64,000 bases of DNA from Rothia mucilaginosa (GTDB lineage: Bacteria > Actinomycetota > Actinomycetes > Actinomycetales > Micrococcaceae), in contig NZ_CABFLY010000001.1 of the NCBI RefSeq assembly GCF_901875305.1, positions 454,739-518,738 on the forward strand, in the 5' to 3' direction. The translations under genes and the position numbers were made by a program. Shown piece after piece: positions 34,488 to 42,218 of this stretch. Positions within the stretch are counted from its first letter, which is position 1. Every line of letters starts with the position of its first letter. A model generated the notes under the pieces. That model was not told the DNA's origin. It was given only the letters and a program-made list of their open reading frames with translations, and made no database searches.

Positions 34488-34700
34488 TTAGTCGTCAGCA
34501 CCAACCATCACGTTAGACGCCTTAATCACTGCGTACGCGGTCTCGCCAACCTTCAGACCCAGTTCCTTAATGGACTCGTTGGTGATCGAAGCGGAGATAA
34601 CAACCTCCGGAGCGATCTCAATCTTAACGATGCCGTTAGTCGCACCCTCAGTAATTTCAACAACCTTGCCAGCGAACTGGTTACGTGCAGAAAGCTTCAT
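34488..34700 (-). CDS. Molbindin-like TOBE-domain protein
   Basis: 70 residues from the ATG at 34700, chosen because MKLSARNQFAGKVVEI is the standard Mop start and GAAAGGC precedes it; the frame stays open upstream to 34808. Single TOBE (Mop) domain: SARNQ-x-G-V-x-I, then a second half EVVISASITNESIKELGLKVGETAYAVIKASNVMVG. Binds molybdate or tungstate as a multimer. No mod transporter genes are in the window, so storage or regulation remains open. Confidence 0.9.
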   Translation of the reverse strand: MKLSARNQFAGKVVEITEGATNGIVKIEIAPEVVISASITNESIKELGLKVGETAYAVIKASNVMVGADD

Positions 34701-35045
34701 GAAGTCGTGCCTTTCACTACTCAAAACGTACAAATACTCTAAGCACTCTACACACCGCCGCCACTCAGAAGCACCTTCCAACCGAAATATTACGCATAAA
34801 CCATGCAAATTTTATTTTCGGCTTCACCCACACCCTAAACCCACCCCAAAAGACCGGCAAAAACCAGCCCCACACATGCGGATCACACCCGCCAAATGGT
34901 ATAGTCAGCACGAACGCGAGAACCCTCGCACCCTCCACCCTCGCACCCCCTGCCTGGCTGACGCGCGCCCACACGCCGCAGCCACCCACCGTAGGGGAGC
35001 GGCGCATCCGCACAGACAGAATCAGCACAGATCGAAGAAGGAACC
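34701..35045. promoter_or_regulatory. Divergent region between the molbindin and PhnA-like genes
   Basis: 345 bases. TATAGT at 34900-34905 is a -10 for the rightward gene, giving a ~135-base leader. The leader has two 15-base tandem copies of ACCCTCGCACCC plus spacer (34922-34948). No gene seen. Confidence 0.5.
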
Positions 35046-35414
35046 ATGAGCGAAAACCTCAACGAAATTGAAGCACCCGCCTGCCCCGAATGCAACGAAA
35101 ACTACACCTACGAAATGGGTGAACTCTGGGCATGCCCCATGTGCGGCCACGAATGGGAACGCACCGCAGCAGACGAAACCGAAGAAGAAGCAGGCACCAA
35201 GGTTCTCGACTCCGTCGGTAACGAGCTCGTCGACGGCGACTCCGTCACCATCGTCAAGGGCCTGAAAGTCAAGGGCGGCGCAGACATCAAGGCAGGCACC
35301 AAGGTGCGCGGCATCCGCCTGCTCGAATCCCCCGTCAACGGCCACGATATTGAGGCGAAGGTCCCCGGCGCAGGCCAGATGTACCTGAAGTCCTCCGTCG
35401 TCAAGAAGGCATAA
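35046..35414 (+). CDS. PhnA/YjdM-family zinc-ribbon protein
   Basis: 122 residues, RBS GAAGGA. N-terminal zinc ribbon CPECN and CPMCGHEW (four Cys: residues about 14, 17, 32, 35), then an acidic linker and the PhnA core SVGNELVDGDSVTIVKGLKVKG. Historically annotated as alkylphosphonate utilisation protein; the real function is unclear. No phosphonate genes near. Confidence 0.92.
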   Translation: MSENLNEIEAPACPECNENYTYEMGELWACPMCGHEWERTAADETEEEAGTKVLDSVGNELVDGDSVTIVKGLKVKGGADIKAGTKVRGIRLLESPVNGHDIEAKVPGAGQMYLKSSVVKKA

Positions 35415-35464
35415 GCGAAGGCGATAGAAGCTAAAAACATAAAACGCCTCCTGTGAGGTGCAGA

Positions 35465-35513
35465 AAAGGCGGCACCTCCCGCACTAGCTCACGCTAGGGG
35501 AGGTGCCGCCTTT
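35465..35513. terminator. Strong terminator
   Basis: AAAGGCGGCACCTCCC (35465-35480) with GGGAGGTGCCGCCTTT (35498-35513), serves the genes ending at 35414 and 35554. Confidence 0.88.
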
Positions 35514-35553
35514 GTATATGAGGGACTCCGCGAGCCCTCAATATGTCGAATCG

Positions 35554-35811
35554 TTACTTCCTGCCGGTCATGCCCAGGTACAGGGAAATGGTCAGCATCG
35601 CCGCGAAGACCGAAAGAATCCAGCGCATCCAGTCGATGCCTGCGGTCGCGGCAACGCCCAGCTGAACTGCCGCCCAGTTACCGACAGCCGCACCGATAGC
35701 GCCGCAGACAATGGTCCAAAGAATCGAAATGTTCTGGCGGCCTCGCATGAAGAATCGTGCAATCACGCCGATAATCGCGCCGGTAATAATGGTGCCGATA
35801 AGAGCGTCCAT
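35554..35811 (-). CDS. GlsB/YeaQ/YmgE-family stress membrane protein
   Basis: 85 residues from ATG 35811, chosen because GGAG lies 7 bases upstream; a four-codon longer start exists. Three hydrophobic, Gly-rich segments (LIGTIITGAIIGVIARFF, ILWTIVCGAIGAAVGNWAAV, RWILSVFAAMLTISLYL) fit the transglycosylase-associated/GlsB family. Induced by stress in other bacteria; the mechanism is unknown. Confidence 0.88.
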   Translation of the reverse strand: MDALIGTIITGAIIGVIARFFMRGRQNISILWTIVCGAIGAAVGNWAAVQLGVAATAGIDWMRWILSVFAAMLTISLYLGMTGRK

Positions 35812-35916
35812 TGTTGTCTCCAAAGGTTGTACACCTGCCGCGGTGACAGGTGATGTGTTAGTTCCAGTGTAGGCAATGGTCGTTACGGAAAGCTTAATAG
35901 TAGGTATGTTAAAGTA

Positions 35917-35960
35917 AACGGCACCTCAATGTTTTACGTGTAAAACACTGAGGTGCCGTT
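35917..35960. terminator. Terminator between the GlsB and DoxX genes
   Basis: AACGGCACCTCA/TGAGGTGCCGTT outer stem and GTTTTA/TAAAAC inner stem. Lies downstream of the leftward DoxX gene. Confidence 0.8.
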
Positions 35961-35977
35961 CCCAACGAAGGAAGCGA

Positions 35978-36370
35978 CTACTTCGACTTACGCCAAATCT
36001 TCAGAGCGCTACAAATCATCGGCAGTTGCAGGGGCAGACGGCCGTACGCAATAGCCTTACGCTGAGTGGACTGCTTACGCGCATCCACAGCCATCTGAAT
36101 GTTTGCGGGGAACACTGCAACAAACAGCAGAGCAGCCACCAAGCCACCGAGGCGGCGGGTCTTCTCGTTGGCCAGCAGAGCGGCGGTACCCAGCTCAGCT
36201 ACACCAGAACCGTGGGTGTATGCGTGAGGCGGGCCGGGCAGGTACTTCGGAATGATCGAGTCGAAGGGCTGAGGGGCTGCAAAGTGTAGCGCACCCATGA
36301 ATGCGAGGGCGCGAGCCATACGAGTTGCCGAGCGCTCAACATTATATTCTTTCTTCTTAAAAATACTCAT
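35978..36370 (-). CDS. DoxX-family membrane protein
   Basis: 130 residues with DoxX signs: RMARALAFMGALHFAAP, a FDSIIPKYLP periplasmic segment, HGSGVAELGTAALL and LGGLVAALLFVAVFPANIQMA. DoxX-type proteins are small quinone- or redox-linked membrane proteins. The KKKEY-rich N-terminus faces the cytoplasm. Confidence 0.85.
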   Translation of the reverse strand: MSIFKKKEYNVERSATRMARALAFMGALHFAAPQPFDSIIPKYLPGPPHAYTHGSGVAELGTAALLANEKTRRLGGLVAALLFVAVFPANIQMAVDARKQSTQRKAIAYGRLPLQLPMICSALKIWRKSK

Positions 36371-36609
36371 GCCCCCATTATGCGCCCGTCACGGGCATAT
36401 TCTTGCCTGCAAAGCTACTTTAGCGATGCGCGTTTGGCAGTCTAAAATGCGGACAATATCAACAAAACAGGCATGTAATGTTCAAAAGACAGTACAATCG
36501 GAACTAACAACACCGCGCGCGGACAATACTCTGCTCGCCTTTCCCCTCGGGAAAACAGGCGAAATGAGTAGAGCACCGGGTGTTTTCAGAACAATCAGAG
36601 GAGTACACC

Positions 36610-36681
36610 ATGAAGAAGATTCTGTTCATCGCTATCCTGGCAGGCGCTGCATACTTCGGCTACAAGAAGTTCGCTGCCTAA
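36610..36681 (+). CDS. 23-residue single-helix microprotein
   Basis: MKKILFIAILAGAAYFGYKKFAA then TAA. GAGGAG lies 7 bases before the ATG, the Lys-flanked helix is a membrane-segment type, and a strong terminator follows at 36722. It looks like a shortened relative of the actinobacterial DLW-39-type small proteins (inference). A -10 TACAAT is present at 36493-36498. Size is below the usual annotation cutoff. Confidence 0.6.
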   Translation: MKKILFIAILAGAAYFGYKKFAA

Positions 36682-36721
36682 ACAGTTAGCCCTCGGGCAC
36701 TCTACATATCCTTAAGCAACG

Positions 36722-36770
36722 AAAACCCGCCGTCTCACATATGTCACCATATGCGAGACGGCGGGTTTTT
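36722..36770 (+). terminator. Strong terminator after the microprotein gene
   Basis: AAAACCCGCCGTCTC and GAGACGGCGGGTTTT form a 15-bp stem with an internal CATATG/CATATG dyad, then T-run. Confidence 0.88.
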
Positions 36771-36838
36771 CGTATACCCAGCTTGTGCGCCTCAAGCGCG
36801 TAAACCTATGGACGCGCGCAACCTATGAGGTGAACAGG

Positions 36839-37600
36839 CTACTCGCTCGGCGGAACCTCACCAGTCATCACAACCTTGTTTTGCGAAGAGCTCCAGCTGA
36901 ACTCTGCCGTCGTGCGGCCGCTCGCGTTGGCCGGGTTCTCGTCATCCTTCATGTAGCGGTAGGTCACGCTAATCGAGCTGTCAGAAACACGGGTAATGGA
37001 AGGCGAGAACGAGTACGGCTCATAGGTTGCCGTACCAATAAACTTGCCGTAGTGGAAGAGCAGAATATGGTGGGCCATCGAAGAGATGCAACAATCAGAC
37101 GGGGATGAGCCCGGAATCGCATCAATCCACGACAGCTCGGCGCAGGGATCGAAGCCTTCATACGTGCGGGAAACGTTCGTCCACTGGTCCCACTTGCTCT
37201 TGTTCTTCATCTCGCTCAGAGCCTTCGAGACCGTGGAAGAAGCCGACACGGTGGAGCAGCTGGAGCTCTTCTTATCGCCCGCGGAATCAGACTTCGCGGG
37301 AACGGTCGTAACGCTCGGCTCGGGGTTCACCGTAATCGTCACCACCGACGGAGCCGGAGCGGGCGAAGAAGCAGAAGCAGAAGCGCTCGGCGAGGGTGAA
37401 GCCGAAGCCGTGGGGAAAAGAGCCGAGGAGGAGCTCGGCGAAGCCGAAGCGGATGCGCTGCCAGAAGAAGACACCACAGTGCCCGAAACAGCAGAGTCAG
37501 TACTTGCCGAGCAGGACGTCACCACAAGAGCTAGAGCGGCACCCAACGCGGGTAGAGTCAAAGCGGTACGGCCGGTGAAGCGGCGGCGAGTAGAAGACAT
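36839..37600 (-). CDS. LppP/LprE-type lipoprotein with Ser/Ala/Pro linker
   Basis: 253 residues from ATG 37600, chosen because AGGAG lies 5 bases upstream; frame open to 37645. Signal peptide RRRFTGRTALTLPALGAALALVVTSC, lipobox VTSC. A low-complexity linker of Ser, Ala and Pro follows (about 30-85), then a folded C-terminal half (DPCAELSWIDA, SSMAHHILLFHYGKFIGTAT, VTYRYMKDDENPANASG) that resembles LppP/LprE lipoproteins. Surface-exposed; role unknown. Confidence 0.75.
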   Translation of the reverse strand: MSSTRRRFTGRTALTLPALGAALALVVTSCSASTDSAVSGTVVSSSGSASASASPSSSSALFPTASASPSPSASASASSPAPAPSVVTITVNPEPSVTTVPAKSDSAGDKKSSSCSTVSASSTVSKALSEMKNKSKWDQWTNVSRTYEGFDPCAELSWIDAIPGSSPSDCCISSMAHHILLFHYGKFIGTATYEPYSFSPSITRVSDSSISVTYRYMKDDENPANASGRTTAEFSWSSSQNKVVMTGEVPPSE

Positions 37601-37864
37601 GGGTACTCCTGAAGATACGCGGCAACGCGCATCGGTGCTGGTCATGAAGCGAATAGTGAACTTGTCCAGTATAGGGAAAAAGAGGCAAACACGTGGTGCG
37701 CGCGGTCAGTGCCGTCCGTTACCGTGGAGCTACCGACCGGGCTCCCCGCTAGACAGCTGCTACAGCAGAGCCAGAGGAAGCGAAGCATCGTAGCGGGAAA
37801 TCAGCTATGCGGAAACTCCACCCGCTAGATCCTGTATCCCCTTGCACACCCGCCGCATCCAAGG

Positions 37865-37876
37865 GACAATGAAGGC
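37865..37876 (+). promoter_or_regulatory. Promoter giving a leaderless tpx transcript
   Basis: TTGCAC at 37842-37847, 17 bases, GACAAT at 37865-37870, then six bases and the ATG at 37877. The best-formed promoter of this type in the window. Confidence 0.65.
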
Positions 37877-38377
37877 ATGGCTGAAGTAACTCTACAGAAT
37901 GAACTCGTAATCCACACCAACGGTGACCTGCCCGCAGTCGGCGCAAAGCTACCCGAATTCTCGGTTCTCGCGGCTGATCTCTCCGAGATTTCCTCCGCAG
38001 ATTTCGCAGGTAAGAACCTGGTGCTGAACATCTTCCCCTCCGTCGACACCGGTGTTTGCGCAACCAGCGTCCGCACCTTCAACAAGCAGGCTGCAGGCCT
38101 GGAGAACACCGTCGTGCTGTGCGTCTCCAACGACCTGCCCTTCGCAATCGGCCGTTTCTGCGCAGCCGAGGGTATTGAAAACGTTCAGACCTCCTCCGCT
38201 TTCCGCTCCTCCTTCGGTGAGGACTTCGGCGTGAAGCTCGTGGACGGCCCCCTGGCTGGTCTGCTGGCACGCTCCGTGGTTGTTGTGAACCCCGCCGGTG
38301 AGGTTGTCTACACCGAGCTGGTTCCCGAAACTACCAACGAGCCTAACTACGAGGCAGCACTCGCCGCCATCAAGTAG
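37877..38377 (+). CDS. tpx: Thiol peroxidase
   Basis: 166 residues, AhpC/TSA superfamily, Tpx subgroup. The peroxidatic Cys61 is in [12 protein letters not shown] and the resolving Cys95 in FCAAEG, matching Tpx spacing. Thr58 and Arg66 complete the active site. Reduces hydroperoxides with thioredoxin or the mycothiol system. Monocistronic. Confidence 0.96.
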   Translation: MAEVTLQNELVIHTNGDLPAVGAKLPEFSVLAADLSEISSADFAGKNLVLNIFPSVDTGVCATSVRTFNKQAAGLENTVVLCVSNDLPFAIGRFCAAEGIENVQTSSAFRSSFGEDFGVKLVDGPLAGLLARSVVVVNPAGEVVYTELVPETTNEPNYEAALAAIK

Positions 38378-38421
38378 CCTCCATTTCGTTCGCCTCGCGA
38401 ATGAGCAATTGAATCCCAACG

Positions 38422-38455
38422 CCCCGGCGCGCATACCCCTGGTTTGCGCCCGGGG
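38422..38455 (+). terminator. tpx terminator
   Basis: CCCCGG...CCGGGG stem with GCGC/GCGC extension (one bulge) followed by TGCTTT. Confidence 0.6.
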
Positions 38456-38577
38456 TGCTTTAAAATGGTGATGACCGCCGCGCGGTTATTTCTCTCGCGC
38501 GGTGCACGACACAACAGATACGAACGCTACACCGTACGAATACGGTCTCACCTCACACATGCGGCTGGCGACAGCGT

Positions 38578-38620
38578 AACGCCCCACCTACCCGAAGTTA
38601 CCGGGTGGGTGGGGCGTTTT
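38578..38620. terminator. Terminator downstream of azlC
   Basis: AACGCCCCACC and GGTGGGGCGTT with inner CCCG/CGGG, T-run. Downstream of the leftward azlC. Confidence 0.8.
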
Positions 38621-38632
38621 CTATGGCCGAGC

Positions 38633-39556
38633 TTAGGATGAAGGAGACTCTGACGCCTCTTCATCAGCTACGAGCATATGATCCGGGAGGGTGCCCCGGC
38701 GCTTCGCCACCACAAAACGAGAGACAAGTAGTAGCAGGTACACCACCATAGAAATCAGTAGCATCGACTGAGGCGCCAACACCAAACCAACGGCCGCAGA
38801 CACACCTGCAATAGCCGCGGTGGTATGGTCTTTTGAGCTCTGATAAGCATCGATGGCGAGCACCGCAAAGAGCGCCGTCATCACAAAATCGACGCCCTTG
38901 AGCTCGCTCAAGAAGCTTGCACCCAGCACATAGCCGAGCGTTGCACTCGTCAACACGCTTAGATGCAGGCCCACATGAATCCATAAAATACGGGAGGCGC
39001 GCAACTGGTGACGATCCGGGCCTGTATTGAGCGCATACGCCTCATCGATGAGCGTGTACACGGTGTAGAACTTCGCCAAACCGCCACGCACCCGCTCAAT
39101 CGGATACGAGAGACCATACATGAGGTGGCGTGAATTAATGAGCAGAGTCATCACGGCGATAGAGAACAGTGAAGCATGATTCGACACCATATCGATCAGC
39201 ACGAACTCTACTGAGCCAGCAAAAACAACGGCAGGTAGCAGAGGCGCTACCCAGAACGGCAGATGGTAACTGTGGACAAGCACTCCCAAACCAATACCGA
39301 CAAAGAACAAACCCAGCATAATGACGCCGGCTACGCGCATCGCCTCAGCGAAGCCACTCCCACGCTGCTGTTGCGAGTCCGAAGAGTCCCTGGGCGCCTC
39401 AACCACGGGAATCATGCCGGTCAGCGGAAGCGCAGAAGCAATCACCTGATCCACCTGTTGTTGAGTTGCCTGCTGAGGTGTTGCCTGGCTCGCCTGCTGC
39501 GGTGCGGGCTGAGAAGAAACGTCGGGGGAAGAAGCAGAATTCTTAGAGATGCTCAT
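38633..39556 (-). CDS. azlC: AzlC-family branched-chain amino acid exporter, large subunit (copy 1)
   Basis: 307 residues. About 70 N-terminal residues are Gln/Ala/Ser-rich and absent from typical AzlC, then the AzlC core of seven helices: HLPFWVAPLLPAVVFAGSVEF, LLINSRHLMYGLSYP, TLIDEAYALN, GASFLSELKGVDFVMTALFAV. AzlC with AzlD exports branched-chain amino acids. Starts 9 bases after the azlD stop, so cotranscribed. Ribosome site AGGGG. Paralogue at 40404. Confidence 0.9.
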   Translation of the reverse strand: MSISKNSASSPDVSSQPAPQQASQATPQQATQQQVDQVIASALPLTGMIPVVEAPRDSSDSQQQRGSGFAEAMRVAGVIMLGLFFVGIGLGVLVHSYHLPFWVAPLLPAVVFAGSVEFVLIDMVSNHASLFSIAVMTLLINSRHLMYGLSYPIERVRGGLAKFYTVYTLIDEAYALNTGPDRHQLRASRILWIHVGLHLSVLTSATLGYVLGASFLSELKGVDFVMTALFAVLAIDAYQSSKDHTTAAIAGVSAAVGLVLAPQSMLLISMVVYLLLLVSRFVVAKRRGTLPDHMLVADEEASESPSS

Positions 39557-39565
39557 CGTGTGCCC

Positions 39566-39901
39566 CTAAAAAACCCAGTTAGCGAGCACAACGCAGGTGA
39601 CGGTGCCGGCCACCATGCTCAGCACCATGTTCTTACGCCACAGGTGCACGCCCACGGTCACCACCAGGCCCGCCAGGTACGGTGCCGCCGTAGCGAACGA
39701 CGAATAATTGATCTTTGCCACCGCATAGATGGCCAGTAGCGCCACCGCGCCGAGCGGAATCCAGTGGCTGAGCGCATCCAACAGTTCGGAGCCAGCCAGA
39801 GCCTTCTTCAGACCGAAGGGGAGCAGACGCAACAGAAAAGTAATGCCAGCAGCAACGAACACCGCAGCAAGAATATATTCGGTGGTTACTTCACTGTTCA
39901 T
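39566..39901 (-). CDS. azlD: AzlD-family small subunit
   Basis: 111 residues from ATG 39901; frame open to 39931. Three to four hydrophobic segments (TEYILAAVFVAAGITFLLRLLPFGL, LSHWIPLGAVALLAIYAVAKI, AAPYLAGLVVTVGVHLW, MVAGTVTCVVLANWVF). R-LPF-L near the start is typical. Partner of AzlC. Confidence 0.88.
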   Translation of the reverse strand: MNSEVTTEYILAAVFVAAGITFLLRLLPFGLKKALAGSELLDALSHWIPLGAVALLAIYAVAKINYSSFATAAPYLAGLVVTVGVHLWRKNMVLSMVAGTVTCVVLANWVF

Positions 39902-40403
39902 GAAGATTTTCTCTTTCTGCACTACCCCCAAGGAGTCGCGAGTGGCAGGACGCGAACGGCGGGAATTGCACGGTTGCCGTTCTGCCAGAGCCGTTCTGCC
40001 GGTGCCGCGAAAACATCCGCGAAAGAAAAGGGTAGGGAGAGCCCACTCATAGAGAAGGCGTTAAGTAGTGCGGTAGGTACGTGAGTTGATGAAAGCCGCG
40101 AATAGTGAGGCGGAGGGGCGTTCCTCCTGTGCGAGAGCAGGCATTTTAGTTGTGCGCGTCGCTAGTTCTCGCATGACCTCGGGTGATGCCGCTCCCGGTG
40201 CGGTGTTACTCCGGGGCGGCACAGCGTTCTGCGTCGCTAGTTTCCTTAGCGGTGTCTTTCATCTGAGTCATGGGTACCTCAACCTCTGGGGGCCTCCGTG
40301 CAGGTTCGCACGTGGAGGCGTCTTTCGAATCCTAGAAATAGAAAGAGGGGAGAGCTGTGCTCTTCATCTATCCTAACGGGTTTTAAGCACATATGTAACG
40401 TTC
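39902..40403. other. Long gap between the second azlC and azlD; leader with short frames
   Basis: 502 bases on the minus-strand path. On the coding (minus) strand it holds a 21-codon frame (MTQMKDTAKETSDAERCAAPE) with GAGG upstream and a 37-codon frame (MRELATRTTKMPALAQ...). The decamer CTAGCGACGC occurs in each. I see no T-box consensus. A leader controlling azlD-azlC is possible; none of the short frames has runs of Leu, Ile or Val. Confidence 0.4.
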
Positions 40404-41198
40404 TTACTGCTGTGTGGAAGTGGGCGCATCAGCGGTAGTGGTGGTGTCGCTGCTCTCGGCTGCTTCTCCATACACAGTACGATGCGGCAGGGTGCCGCGG
40501 CGCTTCGCTACCGGGAAGCGCGCCAACAGCAACACCACATACGAACCCAATGCCACCACCAGGAATGAGGACGGCACAAAAATTAGGGCTACCGTGGCAG
40601 AAATTGCCACAAATAGTGCTGCCACACGATCCGGGTTGGTACGGTAGCCGTCCATGGCAAGCACCGTGAAGAGCGCTGCCATCACAAAATCAACGCCCTT
40701 CAAATCGCTCAAGAAGCTTGCACCGAGCACATACCCGAGGATTACGCTCAGAATCCATGAGACGTAAATCAGCGCGTTCACCCCCAGGATGCGTGCACCG
40801 GAACGCTCATTGCGGTCAGGGCCGGAGTTGAGAGCAAACGCCTCATCACAGAGAGTGTGAATGGCGAAAAGCTTCGCCCAGAAACCCTTAATCCTGTGCA
40901 GAGGATAGGAGATGCCGTACACCAGGTGGCGGGCATTCACGAGGAACACCGTCAACGCGATTGAGGCAATAGAAGCACCACCAGAAATCATGCCCACCAT
41001 CAAAAACTCCACCGACCCTGCATAGACCAGTGAAGAAATCAGCGGTGCCGTCCAAAAAGGCATATGGTGCGCGCTCAAAACAACACCCAAACCCAAACCC
41101 AGCACCGCGATACCGAGCATCACCACGGAAGAATCCGCCATAGCCAGACGGATATCATTCTGCGTGTTCGTACGCTCAGCGCCGGGGGTCTGTGCCAT
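40404..41198 (-). CDS. azlC: AzlC-family branched-chain amino acid exporter, large subunit (copy 2)
   Basis: 264 residues from ATG 41198 behind AAGGAA; frame open to 41231. AzlC signatures: HHMPFWTAPLISSLVYAGSVEF, FLVNARHLVYGISYP, LCDEAFALN, GASFLSDLKGVDFVMAALFTV. Closely related to copy 1 but lacks its Gln-rich N-terminus. No azlD follows directly. A duplication is likely; the two copies may share the one AzlD. Confidence 0.9.
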   Translation of the reverse strand: MAQTPGAERTNTQNDIRLAMADSSVVMLGIAVLGLGLGVVLSAHHMPFWTAPLISSLVYAGSVEFLMVGMISGGASIASIALTVFLVNARHLVYGISYPLHRIKGFWAKLFAIHTLCDEAFALNSGPDRNERSGARILGVNALIYVSWILSVILGYVLGASFLSDLKGVDFVMAALFTVLAMDGYRTNPDRVAALFVAISATVALIFVPSSFLVVALGSYVVLLLARFPVAKRRGTLPHRTVYGEAAESSDTTTTADAPTSTQQ

Positions 41199-41420
41199 AA
41201 AAGAGTTCCTTGTGTGCGTTGTGCTCTTCAAAAAATCTGCTGTGTGCGCGAGAGGCCTCGAAGCTCCGCCGCGGTTTTCCAGTGTATAGGAGCGCTTGGC
41301 TGACCGTCGAGAAAAAGAGTCTGGGAATAAAATATGAGAAATACGCTTATAGTCAGTGACACTAAACAGCGCGGCGCTGAATAACCTAGCGACCGTGCAG
41401 ACAACCCGAAAGGATCCTCA

Positions 41421-41918
41421 ATGGCTGAGCAGAACAACGCCTCCCAGAACACCGAAGAGAAGAAGAAGGTGTACGAGCGCCAGCAGGAACGCCGCGAACT
41501 CGACAACTACCGTCAGACCAAGATCGAGCGCATCGACCGCCTGCGCTACCGTGCCTACGGCGCCAACGGCGCAACCCTCGAATTCGGTGTGGGTGAGGGG
41601 CTGCTAACCCCCGTCGAGCTGCTACTCGCCGCGATTGCCGGCTGCTCCTCCGTGGATGTGGACGCGGGCACCTCCCGTCGCTCCACCCCCGAGGTGTTCG
41701 AGGTGCTCGCCTCGGCACTGAAGCAGACCGAGGACGGTGCGGTGCGCCTCGACGACGTTGAGGTGGACTTTGACGTGCGCTTCCCTGAGGATGAGCAGGG
41801 TGCCAAGGCGCAGAAGATGGTGGACCGTCTGATTCAGCTCAGCGAGCAGAAGGACTGCACCGTCTCCCGCACCGTGGAGCACCCCACGAACGTTTCCTTC
41901 CATAACCTGGCAGACTAA
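41421..41918 (+). CDS. OsmC-family peroxiredoxin-like protein
   Basis: 165 residues. The two redox Cys are Cys75 (AIAGCSSVDV) and Cys146 (KDCTVSRTV), as in OsmC. The first 35 residues are charged. Reduces organic hydroperoxides. Promoter region contains TATAGT at 41348-41353. Confidence 0.92.
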   Translation: MAEQNNASQNTEEKKKVYERQQERRELDNYRQTKIERIDRLRYRAYGANGATLEFGVGEGLLTPVELLLAAIAGCSSVDVDAGTSRRSTPEVFEVLASALKQTEDGAVRLDDVEVDFDVRFPEDEQGAKAQKMVDRLIQLSEQKDCTVSRTVEHPTNVSFHNLAD

Positions 41919-41949
41919 ATAAGCTGGGTGAGCTAAAAGCCTGATGTGC

Positions 41950-41994
41950 AACCCTCCGGCGCTGTTTGTGATGAAGCAGCGCGGGAGGGTTTTT
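41950..41994 (+). terminator. Terminator after the OsmC gene
   Basis: AACCCTCC and GGAGGGTT arms with an inner CGCTG/CAGCG pair, followed by TTTT. Confidence 0.85.
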
Positions 41995-42065
41995 CTGTGT
42001 TCTTGTGGTTTTGGGGTGGAAAAGGGCGGGGAAAGCGGGTAGCATTGAGCCTCAGATTAGGAAAA

Positions 42066-42105
42066 CTTACGATACGTAAGAAATCCTTAAGATTGAAGAT
42101 TTCTT
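42066..42105. promoter_or_regulatory. Stacked dyads upstream of the amino-acid permease
   Basis: CTTACG-ATA-CGTAAG (42066-42080) is a perfect dyad, and AAGAAATC (42078-42085) pairs with GATTTCTT (42098-42105). Together they look like a regulator-binding region about 115-150 bases before the ATG. Confidence 0.45.
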
Positions 42106-42218
42106 AACTCCGGGCACAACCTTCAGCAGCCGCACCAGCGGCAAAGCTAGGCTGACTAGTCGGCAGATAAGCCACCTAGCGAACGCACGAAGCAATAGCC
42201 TCAGAAAGAAGACTTGAT

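Noticed and set aside
39902..40403. T-box riboswitch for the azl genes
   Set aside because: A weak GGAGTAACACCGC resemblance only; no full T-box consensus, stem I or specifier arrangement seen.
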